A stretch of 64,000 bases of DNA from Chelydra serpentina (taxonomy: Eukaryota > Chordata > Testudines > Chelydridae). Where the stretch lies: NCBI GenBank assembly GCA_037349315.1, contig JBAIAC010000006.1, positions 13,241,501 to 13,305,500 on the forward strand. Direction: 5' to 3'. Shown one piece after another: positions 45,169-57,100 of the stretch; positions within the stretch are counted from its first letter, which is position 1, and every line of letters starts with the position of its first letter. Position numbers and translations under genes: made by a program. Below the pieces are notes generated by a model. That model was not told the origin of the DNA. It was given only the letters and a program-made list of their open reading frames with translations, and made no database searches.

Positions 45169-48100
45169 CTAAAAAAGGCAAAGGAGAAAACAGTAGTTTA
45201 TCTGGCGTGACCACAACATATTAGCAGAAAAAACCACACAATCCCTTTTGCACACTTTAGAGACCATCGCCTGTCTCTGCACACAGGTTTACCTCCAGCA
45301 GAAAAAAGATGCTGAGGATCTTGTTCTGCTCCTTTAGCAGGTAAGGGTATGGCTGTTGTAGTTTCCCTTTCCTGTCTGTGAAACTCTAAAACTACTACAC
45401 TGTGGTCCTCAACTCCTCTGCTAGGAGAGTTTGTTTTAACATAGGATCTGTATGCTTATTTGTTGGGCCCTACCAAATTTACAGTCCATTTTGATCAATT
45501 ACACGGTCATAGGGTTTTTTAATGAGTCCATTTCATGTTTTCAGATGTTTACATCTGAAATGTCACGATGTTGTAACCGTGGGAGTCCTGATCCAAAACG
45601 GGATAATGGAGGGGTTGCAAAGCTGTTGTAGGTGGGGCCGCAGGATTGCCTCCTTCACTTCTGCATGGCCTTCAGAGCTGGACTCTGAAGGTAGCACAGC
45701 CACGGAGCTTCCTGCAGCTGAGGGAGGTACCCGTAGAGGACTTCAGACAGCCTCAGTCTTGGCTGTTGTGTTTTCCTCTCCATGGATCTGTCCAAGAATT
45801 TTCTCTACCCGCTCAGGCCCAGTTCACATTTAAGCCAAGTCAATGGGATAATTCACATGCTTTATGTTAGGCACATGTGTAAGTACCTTGCTGACTCAGG
45901 GTCTCGGGTAATAATATTCTGCTCTTATAGCACACTTATCAGTACATCTCAAAGCATTTTACAGAGGAGGTCAGTATCATTATCCCCATTTTACAGATAG
46001 GGAAACTGAGGCACAGAGCGGTGAAATGACTTGCCTAACATCATCTAGCAGGCCAGTGTCATAGACAGGAATAGTATTCAAATCTCTGGAGTCCCAGCTC
46101 AGTGCCTTCTTCAGTAGGCCACACTGCTGTGAAGAGAAACCAAAGTAATACTGTAGCTGCATGGGCCAGAGCCTGCAAAGTGTTGAGCACCCCCTCAGCT
46201 CCCACTGATTTCTTCCAGATTGTGCTCAGCACCTCACAGGATAGGGCCCCAGAGCTATTTTCCTCTGAGAATTCTGCACAGAGTTCACTCCTTCCTGTTT
46301 TTACCTAGTGACAATATGTGCTTAGTAAAGACTATCAGATGTTTTGTGTACTATGTGTTACCCTGGATTTAAGGGGGGTGTGTACCTCAGAATGTGATTA
46401 AGCCAATAGCAACTATATTATGTGCATTCAGCCACCATGAACTAATAAAACAGAACACCGCATAGTTAAGGGTTCATTTAAATAAAGTAGGGCTTCTGAA
46501 GGCAAGGTCAAAACTAGCTGCAAGCTTGCAGACTCTGCTAATCAGAACGGGAGGAGGGGAGAGAAAGAATCAACAATTTGAGATTGAAAGGGAATAAGTT
46601 GACTTGGAGTTTGGGTGCCTTTGATTTAGAAGCTTATTATGCCTAAGACTGTAAGGAATGTCTGTTGATAAGTAGTTTATTGATATTAGGAGAAGTGATG
46701 ACTTAGGAGGCGTCACTATGATCTGTGTGTTTTGTAAAAGTTAGTTATAAAAAGGACTAGTCAATAGAGTGTATTTTGGAGCAGTCCTCTGAAGCCACCC
46801 TGAGTGATATTTTTCCTGACACCTTACTCCCCAGTGGGGAAACGATTGGCCATCGCGGAACTGCTGTAATTACTCAATACTGTCCCATATTTTAGGTAAA
46901 TATTTGGGATGTTCTAAACCTATTGCTTGTGCCTGTGTGTGCTTAAATATAATAAATTGTAGTTTTAGATAAGAGCATGCTTACTTGTGTTAATCTTTCA
47001 TCAGCCGGAGCACTGTGTTCCCATTGATTTATTCCTGACACCACCTGGAGTGAAACAAGTTGCCTGTGCTGTGGGTTCTGAAAACCCTGGGTAACACTTG
47101 GGCTATTATTAACTATTTGTAACCTGGTAGTGCCTCAGAGCCCCAGACATGGGCCAGGACCGCATTGTGCTAGGCGCTGTACAAACCTAAAACAAAACAG
47201 TGGTCCCTTCCCCAAAGAGATTACAATTTAAGTAGTAGACAAGACACAACAGATAGACATGGGGAGTACAAGGAAACAATGAGAAATGCTGACCAGTACT
47301 GGTAGGCAGCTGGTGTGCTGAGACACACCGACTCAGTTGTTGTGTTTATTTTATATAGACACCACAGCAAAGGAGTTAGGAGAACAACGAGGTGGCTTTG
47401 TGGATGTTTATGAAGAGCTCCTCTCACATGTGAACAGCCTGGGAGAAAGCACAATGGTGCTCGTTTGATAGTTTAACAAGTGGGCTATTTTCATTTATGT
47501 TGATACTGGAATTTTGTTTGAGGTTGGACTTTTATAATCTGGGAAGACAGAAAAATTATAACCACATCATTAAACTATAAAATGCCAGTGTCAAATTAAA
47601 TGAAGATTCACTTTAGCTTGAAGCGACAAAGAGTCCTGTGGTACCTTATAGACTAACAGACGTATTGGAGCATAAGCTTTCGCGGGTGATTACCCACTTC
47701 TTCAGATGAAGATGATACCTTAGCTTGAGTTATTTTCCTGCCTCTACCACCTACTGACTGTGGCATGGGACAGCCTTTCAGGGCCCTTTTGCCAACCTGC
47801 AAAATGGGGATACTGTTACACACCTTTGAAAGTGCTTTCAGATATGTGGATAAAAATGATATGTAAATATTACCTGTTTTATCACAGCAAGCACAGCCAT
47901 TATTACATTGTGACCAAATGCACCCTGGATTCACACCCTACACACTATTGTAGTAATCCTTGTACAAAATATGCCTTGTCAGGTATCATTTGAAAACTAA
48001 TAACTCACTGATCAATAATATCATGGTGAAATGTACGTACAGTAGAACCTCAGAGTTACAAACTGTCCGGTCAACCACACACCTCATTTGGAACTGGAAG

Positions 48101-51100
48101 TACGCAATCAGGCAGCAGCAGAGATTAAAAAAAAAAAAAGCAAATTCAGTACAGTACAGTGCTAAATGTAAATTACTAAAAAATAAAGGGAAATCAGCAT
48201 TTTTCTTCTGCATAGTAAAGTTTCAAAGCTGTATTAAGTCAACGTTCGGTTGTAAACTTTTGAAAAAACCATTTAACATTTTTTTTTCAAGTTATCAACA
48301 TTTCAGAGTTATGAACAACCTCCATTGCCGAGGTGTTTGTAACTCGGCGGTTCTACTGTAGCAACATTATATGTAAAGTTATGCATTCCCTCTGTATGAG
48401 GTTGGTAGCACGTGTTCAAACCCACACAGCCCTGACTAGGTAGAAGTTGTTAAACAGATCTGTCCTAAACAAAGAAATGTTTGTTTAGCTCAATTTACAT
48501 ACAAGTAGTAAACAAGGACCTCGAGACCGAAAGGGGGGTAAACCGGTTTCTCAAAGATAAAGGACAAGCTGATGCCTCTGGCCAGGTGTCATCAAGGTTA
48601 ATTGGCAATCACCTGTCCATTGGCCTTTTTTTTTTTTTTGACAGCAAAACGGGGCAGGAACAGATCAATCTGCATTTTAGCAAGCAACAGCTTGGAACCT
48701 TTCACCACGAGACTCCATGTCTGTCCACACAGTGGGAAGGAACTTTATCTCGGGGTAACCCAGAGGAAAATTCATTTCAAAGGGAGACTGGACTATAAAA
48801 CTGAGGGGTAAAAACACCCCAAGATTTCTCTCTCTCTCTCTTTCTTTCACCTACGACAACAAAGGAACCAGCCCTTTGACTTTGTGGGGCGGTCCTGACC
48901 TGAGAATTTGGTCAGCCATGTTGCTGGGCACCTGTGGTAAGGATTTTAAACAAACTAGATTTGGTTCTAGGTAAGATTAGCTACTTATCTTTATTTCTCT
49001 TCTAACCATTTCTGGCTTTAATATTTGATACTTGTACTCATTTAAAATCTCTCTCTTTGTAGTTAAACTTGTTTTATTTTTTAATCAGAAACTAATCCAG
49101 CATTGAGTTTAAACTGAGCTGTTTGGGTAACTCCAGGTGAAGTAGCAAAGTACTGCATATTGACCCTTTACAGGGGCAACGGACCTCTAATATCTGAACT
49201 GCCCAGGAGAGGGCTGGACAATGCAGAACACACATTTTGGGGAAAATTCAGGATTGGGAGTGTGTTGGGAGTCACCCTTCAAGTAATAACCAAGGCTGAT
49301 GGAAGCCAGGGTGTGGGAGGGACCCAAAGTTGCAGGGCAGGTGGTGGTGACAACCCCTAACTGGTCTGAATTGCACCCCAGAATGTGACACACATATTTA
49401 TCTTTGCCCTGCATTATCCCTTTTCCTTAAAGGTCTATGTCACTGTAATGTTCTCTTTTGCAATAGAGAGGGGGTAGAACCTGGGTTCCCCTCTTTCCTC
49501 TTGATTCCAGCCTAGCGACACAGTAGCAAGCAAGCAAGGTATGCTCCCTTGGACTCTCTGCTGCCTTCCTGGGCTTCTTCCTATCTCAGCCTGCTTGCAG
49601 GCCTTCTCCATAGCCCTCTTCTGGGCCCACTGTGTTTCTGTATTCTTCCCAGGTTTGATGACTTCTGAGGGGGAGGGAATAGCTCAGTGGTTTGAGCATT
49701 GGCCTGCTAAACCCAGGGTTGTGAGTTCAATCCGTTAAAGGGCCATTTAGGGATCTAGGGCAAAAATTAAGGATTGGTCCAGCTTTGATCAGGGGGTTGG
49801 ACTAGGTGACCTCCTGAGGTCCCTTCCAACCCTGATCTTCTATGATTCTAAGGCTCACTCTTCTTGGAGGGTGGGGGCTTGCATGGCTCCCCCATGCAGT
49901 TCCCCAGTAAGTCTCAAATATAAACTTAAACCACTTCTGCCCTCCTCAGGCTTCAATTTTCAGCTCCCTCAAGTCTCCATTATGCTCTCTTCCTCAGTTG
50001 AACCCTTTCCAGGAGCTCTCTGACGGGAGGTCCAGATCTTGCCCTTCTATCAAGACTAACCACCAGAGTTTGCTCTACCCCAGGAACTTCTCTGTGTCTC
50101 ACCCAGCCTCTTGCCACAGGTCTCTACTCACGAGAGGGTACCAAGACTAGTTCTGCCCCTGGGCTTCTGCTTCCTTCTCCCCCTCTTGCCATGAAGTCCT
50201 TCACTGGCCTAGCAGGCCTCTCTATTGCCCAGGGAGGGCATTCAGAATTATCTCCCTTCTACTGCCCTCGCATCTAGCTTTTTCCCTTTATAGAAAACCC
50301 CAGCTGGGATTAATCAGTAATTGGGCCTGGCCCATCCTCCAGGTGCACTGATTGTGCTCTGGCTCCAATTATCCCTTTCTATACCAGCGTGGGGTACACA
50401 TCCCAGCATAGTAACCTAAGTCACCCTTCTTGCACATTAAACCGATCACTTCTTGTCCTACCTTGGCTGGATGTGAAGAACAATTGATCAGCATCCTCTT
50501 TATAACAACCTTTTACATACTTGAAGAACCTCATCAGATGGTGGGCAGCTGGCTCACTGGGATGGGGAGGTTGTTCTATGAATGGCAGGGGACAGCATGG
50601 AACAAAGAAGTGGGCATGAAAGAGGCATCAAGGCTTGCTGAAGGAGTGAAAGGGGATGTGATGGAGAGGACATCTGTGCCATGGGACAAGGCATAGTTTT
50701 ATAGGGCCTTGAAGGCAAGTACAAGAAATTTAAACTTAGGGGAGCCAGTGAAGGGATTCAAAGAGGGGTGTGATATGATTGGACTGATAGGCAAGGAGCC
50801 TACTTTATCATGAGGAATGAGAGAAGAGGTTTAGACTAGAGAAATGTTCCTTAGATCAGTGACAGAATTTATGACCACCACAATCCCACACACATAGACT
50901 AGCATGATCTGTAATTGAAATAACCTTCCATTGATGAAAAGATGCTGGGAGAGCAGCAGAACTGGGCTGACTTCTGTCTCCCAAGGTGCAGAACCCTGAA
51001 AATGTTGGTCTCAGACTCTACTTTTCTCTCACAGCTAACTCTACCTTTCCTATGTGTGCAAATTCTTATCAGACCAACTCAGGCAAGGCCCAAAGAGTAT

Positions 51101-54100
51101 TGAACTACTGATCACTGACCAATGTCAATACATCTGGAGACAAAGTAAGAGGAGCCTCACAGCAAGGAAGCTGTTCTCTGCAGGGTTTAGGAATAAACAA
51201 ACCCCAGCTGTTTCACTGACCTTCCTGGACACTGATGCTTCCCTCCTCCAAATGCCACGAAGCCGTCCAAGAAAGCATTCTTCTCTAAATTTGCCTCTTT
51301 CCAACGATCCTGTGGGAAGAAAACATTTTTTCCCAAATCAGCCTTGTATAAATAAGCTTAACATTATTTTTCCAGGCTAAAAATGATCTGGGACAGCTAA
51401 TCCTGGCATATAAAGCTCCCTTCAACCTGTGAAGATTACTTGGCCACTGTGTTGCTAGCATATGGATTTGTAAACAAGGTAATTTAGTCAAGCCCATTTA
51501 AAGACAGGAATTTAGGGCCAGATTGCCAAAGATATTAGGGTCCCTAAAGGAGCAGGTAGGTGCCTAGTAGGATTTAGGCACCTAGATGCTTTTGACAATC
51601 CCACTAGGCACCTACCTGCATGTTTAGGTGCCTAAGTGCCTTTAAAAGTCTGGCCCTTACACCACAGAAACAAGCTGATTCAGAGTGAAGGCTCACACTC
51701 TGTCCTTAGTTCTCCCTGAATTGCAAGATAATACCAGGCAATGGAAATTTAATTATGCATAGCATCTTTCATACAAGCTGTGTCCCAAAATGTTTTGCAG
51801 AGAAAAATAACACACTTAACAGAGGCCAGCTGAGAAGAGGGCAAGGATGATGAGTCCAAATAAAGTAGTGTTTGAGTGAGTGAGAGTTAGGTGCTCACTA
51901 GGTAAATCAAGGTACTGACTGACAGAGACAGGAGTTGGAAAAAAACCAAAACATCCATATAGCTTAGCATTTGGGGGGGTGGGGGGGGGGTTTCTTGGTA
52001 GCATCAAGACATCCTAACAAGTGACGAGATGTCTTTGAAGTAACAGACCAAGGCAAGCCAATGTGGAAGCTGCGTACTGTCCAGATTCTCTGGTGAACAA
52101 CAAACTGGGTTTTTTTTCTGGAGTACGTGGAGAGGCTTAACACAATAGTTAAAGTCACCAGGCAAAATAATGAAAGCTAAACTGGATAGCACCTTAAGAG
52201 GCACTCCCATAGACACTGAGGGCTGACAGACCACAGATAGGATGGTTATGGAACAGTAGGGTAAAAATCTATAGATCCACTCAATCTAGTCAGCCTCAAC
52301 AAGAAGTCTGTCTTTGTTAAGGGCAAAATAGACTGAGGTGAACCATACCTCCAGATGTAATCACTGTAAGGGAGACACTGAAATAGATCGTTCTATCTGG
52401 TGACTATATATTGAAGAACTTGGCCTAAGATATCTGACACAGGTGAGGGGAACAGGGTGCGAGGCTGCCTCCAGGAATGCTAGTACAAGCATTATGAAAA
52501 TAATGGTGAGGGCTGCTGAGAAGAAAGCTGGAGAGTACCCACTAATATTCCATGTGGAAGTTACACCAGTGAAAGCAGACTCAATGGAATCAAGAACAGC
52601 GCCTGGCAGAGAAATGAAGGCTGGTGATCTTCCTGGGGATCCTTCTAGTGACAAACACAGGAGAAGAGAGGAAGTCAGTAGTCACAATCAATGATGTGTG
52701 AAGACTTTTGGATTCAAGACACACAGGAATGATGGTGACGATAGGAAAGTGCTTGGATTTGATAGTTTCCATGTAATCAGAGAGGGTAATGGTTAAGAGG
52801 GCCTTCATGTAGAAAAGAGGTTTGCTAGAGGGGAAGCTTGTGGTTAAGTAAATCTTTCACATGTCTTCAAAAAGAGGTGAAATTGGTCTGCCACAGAAGA
52901 GGACTCTTCTAAGAGTCATGGACCAGAGCTCTCTGTACGTTCAAAAGCTTGTGTCAGGGTTGCCTCCCCACTCTAAACTCTAGGGTAAAGATGTGGGGAC
53001 CCGCATGAAGAGCTCCTAGGCTTATTTTTACCAGCTTAGGTTAAAACCCCCAAGGTACAAAATTCCCTGCACCCTGAGAAATGCTTCTTCCACTGCCACC
53101 ATCAAGTGTTTTAAACAGGAATCCAGGAAAGGAGACCACTTGAAGTTCCCTTCCCCCCTAAAAAATACCCTCTCAAGCCCGTACCCCCCTTTCCTGGGAA
53201 GCTTGAGAATAATCTCCTAACCAATTGGCTACACAGTGATCTAAAAAAAACCCACCCCCGGGGTTTTAACACCATAGAAAACAGTCAGCTTCTTAAAAGA
53301 AGGATTTTATTAAAACAAAGAAAGTAAAATCATCTCTGTAAAATCAGGATGGTAATTATTTTACAGGGTACTCAATTTCCAAACTCAGAGTGATTCCCCC
53401 TCTGGACAAAACCTTAAAGTTACAGAAAAAAAAACAGGAATAACCCCTCCCTCTCACACAGGGAACGTACCAAGCAAAATAAACAGAAATCTACTCGCTA
53501 TGCTGTCTAAACTTACTTTAGAAAAGTGAGGATTTGATGAAAAGATGACTGGTTCCTTCTGACTCCAAGATCACTCTGAGTCTGACAAAGACCCACACAC
53601 AAAGCTTTCCCCCTCCCAAGATTTGAAAGTATCTTGTCCCCTTATTGGTCAGATGCCAGCCACGTCAGGTGTTGGTCTGGTTACCTGCATTTCTTAACCC
53701 TTTACTGGTAAGAGGATTTTATCTGCATCAGACCCTCTCCCCCTTCCCTTTATATTTATGACAGCTTGTCTTTCTCATCAACAGAAGTTGGTCCAATGAA
53801 AGATACTACCTCATCCACCTTGTCTCTCTCATATTGGTGCTAGGCAGTGGTCACAGCACACCAGTAGCCTAATTGGTGCAAGTACTTTGTAGGTATCACG
53901 GCAAAGGAGAGTTTTGAGGAGGGACTTGAAGCCAATGCAGATGGGTAAAATACATAGAATTGAGATATAAAACAGACATCAGGTGGAGGAAAGCACTGAG
54001 CCTGGTCTGAAGCCCAGTGAAGTCAATGGGAATCTTTTCATTGACTTCAATGGACTTTGGATCAAGTCCTATACGTATTTGCAATTTACCAGCAAGATAC

Positions 54101-57100
54101 AATTTGCTACTTCAGAGTGGTGGTGATTACACAAAAATATTTTAAACATAAATATGTTCTTGAACTGGAGGATCTTGCTCATTCCAGCAGGTCCCTCTTC
54201 TTTGTGCATGCTTTCTTACCCTATAAATACTAGGGCATTAATCCTTATAGTGAATATCCTAGGGAGAGGATAAATATCCTGCTGAAAGCAACCTTAAAGG
54301 AAGATGCACTCAACAATATGTTTTGGATCTAATTACATGCAAAAAGGAGAAAAGGGAGTAAAATAAATACATCAAAAGAGGCAACTTACAGGTTTGAACG
54401 TTTCAGGGTCAGGGAAGTATTTTGGATTCCTGTGCACCCAATATGGAGACAACATCAGCATGTCACCGGCAGGGATGGTGAAAGTCTAAAAGCAAGAGAA
54501 ACAATTCTGATGCAAAGAAATAGAAAATTGCAAGTTCAGTCTGCTCCCAAAACATACTATTATGAATGCTGCTGGTTCACCAAGAACAGAATGAACGACC
54601 TTGCTAGAGAGGAAGTGCAGCTGGTAAAGCACTATTGTGTGTATTAAGGGTGTGATGCAAGGGGAAAATGGGTTCGCACCTTTTTTTGTCGTTGCTGCTT
54701 CTTTATTACATAAAAGAAAGGCCTGAAGTTTTTTTTTAACATTAGATGTAACAGGAATGTTAAATCTGGTCTGCCCTGGCTCTTGCTGAAGGACTGTATT
54801 CAGAAGTGGATTGTAAACTCTAGGTAATCCTCTTATTAAGAGCTTGATCCAAAACCTAGTGAAATCCAGAGAAACACTCCTGTTGAAGTCAAATGGCCTT
54901 TGGATTATGTCCTGTATGGGTGGTAATGCCAGTTCTTTAACCAAGATAGCTTTTCTCCCAAATATCAGAGGGGTAGCCGTGTTAGTCTGTATCTGTAGAA
55001 GCGACAAAGGGTCCTGTGGCACCTTATAGACTAACAGAGGTATTGGAGCATCAGCTTTCGTCAGTGAATACCCACTTGCATCCGATGAAGCAGCGGAGAG
55101 GGGCAAGCCAATGGCCGGCCGGCGGGTGGGCGGGCTGGTGAAGAGGCCAGTGGCAGGCTGGGGAGTGAGGGTGAGCCAGAGGCAGGAGGTGGGGGCAGCG
55201 GAAGAAGGTAAGAGGCCAGCAGCGGGCAGGCAGGTGAGCTGGCGGCGGGGGGAGCTGGCGGCGGAAGGAGAGGGCATTGAGTAGGCGAGCGGGTGGCGGG
55301 GGGTGAGTAGGCGAGCTGGGCGGGGTGGGGGATGATGAGCCGAGTGGGCGGGCAGTGGCAGGGCGGCAGGTGAGCCAGGCTTCCACACCCCAGCACTGTT
55401 GAAGAAAGGTTGTTTCCACGGGGCGGGCGGCGCTGGGGGGGGGAGGGGTTTCCGCGGGGCTGGCAGTTTTCGGCCCTCAGCTGTTTTCTTTGGAGTAATA
55501 TGGCCCTCGTCGCTTTACGAGTTGTGCAGGCCTGGTCTATAAGGTGCCACAGGACCCTTTGTCGTTTCTCCCAAAGGTTTATTTAGGAGATTCCTGAGTA
55601 TCCTCAACTCCTTCCCTCAAAATGGCACTGAGGAAGAAGATCTAGAGGAAGTAAAGCATGGTTCAAACCTCCAACAGCTGGTGGGACTTTGTCGATCTGT
55701 TTGCTGGACTCTGCCCTGGTGGTGCCTGTCCTCTACACCATCAGTGCAGCATTCCCCAATCAGCTCTTTCAATCAGAAAGTGGAGATGGGGGGGAGGAGA
55801 GCAAAATCATTCTTAAACAGCTGATTTATATAAGGTTTGGGGTTTCCTATGCCTAATTTATTATGTCCAGATATATTTGGGATGGTGACTTCTAGAAGGA
55901 TTACAATGTACTATAACAGCCATGTAAAAACAAACCTCACCTGAATTTTTATTGGATTCACCACTTTTTTAGTGATTGCACCTGGAGACCTTAGCCGTAT
56001 GGCTTCCAAAGTGCACCATTTAATTAAGAGAAGCTTCTTAAGGTTATCTTCAGATATTTCAATATTCTCTTTACCTGTTGCATTATAAGAAATAATGTTA
56101 CATGAATAAGACAGTAAGAAGTACAAGATTTCATATGGGTTATGAGATTTCATCAGGCATTGAAACGTTTTGCTAGAGGAATAGATCATTCCCCTCTATT
56201 CGGCACTGGTGAGGCCTCATTTGGAGTACTGTGTCCAGTTTTGGGCCCCACACTACAAGAAGGATGTAGATAAATTGGAAAGAGTCCAGCAGAGGGCAAC
56301 AAAAATGATTAGGGGGCTGGAGCACATGACTTATGAGAAGAGGCTGAGGGAACTGGGATTGTTTAGCCTGCAGAAGAGAAGAATGAGGGGGGATTTGATA
56401 GCTGCTTTCAACTACCTGAAAGGGGGTTCCAAAGAGGATGGATCTAGACTGTTCTCAGTGGTAGAAGATGACAGAACAAGGAGTAATGGTCTCAAGTTGC
56501 AGAGAGGGAGGTTTAGGTTGGATATTAGGAAAAACTTTTTCACTAGGTGGGTGGTGAAGCACTGGAATGGGTTACCTAGGGAGGTGGTGGAATCTCCTTC
56601 CTTAGAGGTTTTTAAGGTCAGGCTTGACAAAGCCCTGGCTGGGATGATTTAGTTGGGGTTGGTCCTGCTTTGAGAAGGGGGTTGGACTAGATGACCTCCT
56701 GAGGTCCCTTCCAACCCTGAGATTCTATGATTCTATGACTTCTGGTAGAGTGCCTCTAGAATTTCCAGTGTTGTTTAGAATGCATTCCTCAAACAGTTTA
56801 ATATGGTTTTATACTCTGGTTGGCTAAGCCACTTTGGTATTGTTTTAGCACATAAGGGTTTTTAATATATCTTGTCAATAAGTTTCAGACTTGTGATAGC
56901 TCAACAAAAACTTGACAAAAAATGGTAATTTTTGAGGTGTATGTAAAATTTTGACCAGTTCTAGTTTTAAACCATGTTAAAGAATGTGTGTAGATGGATA
57001 CTGTAACCTAGTGGATAAAGCACTGAACTAGCCCTCAGAAGACCTTGGTTCTATTCCTGGCTCTGCAATTGGGTAGCATTCGGCAAGTCACTTCACCACT

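Noticed and set aside
52376..52660. Possible P450 exon
   Set aside because: The minus-strand frame has no heme-loop or other P450 motif; the real exon was found at 51221-51309.
54486..55388. 300-codon minus-strand frame
   Set aside because: It crosses an intron boundary, the PLE unit and the GC-rich insert. The composition is low-complexity Ala/Pro/Ser/Leu.
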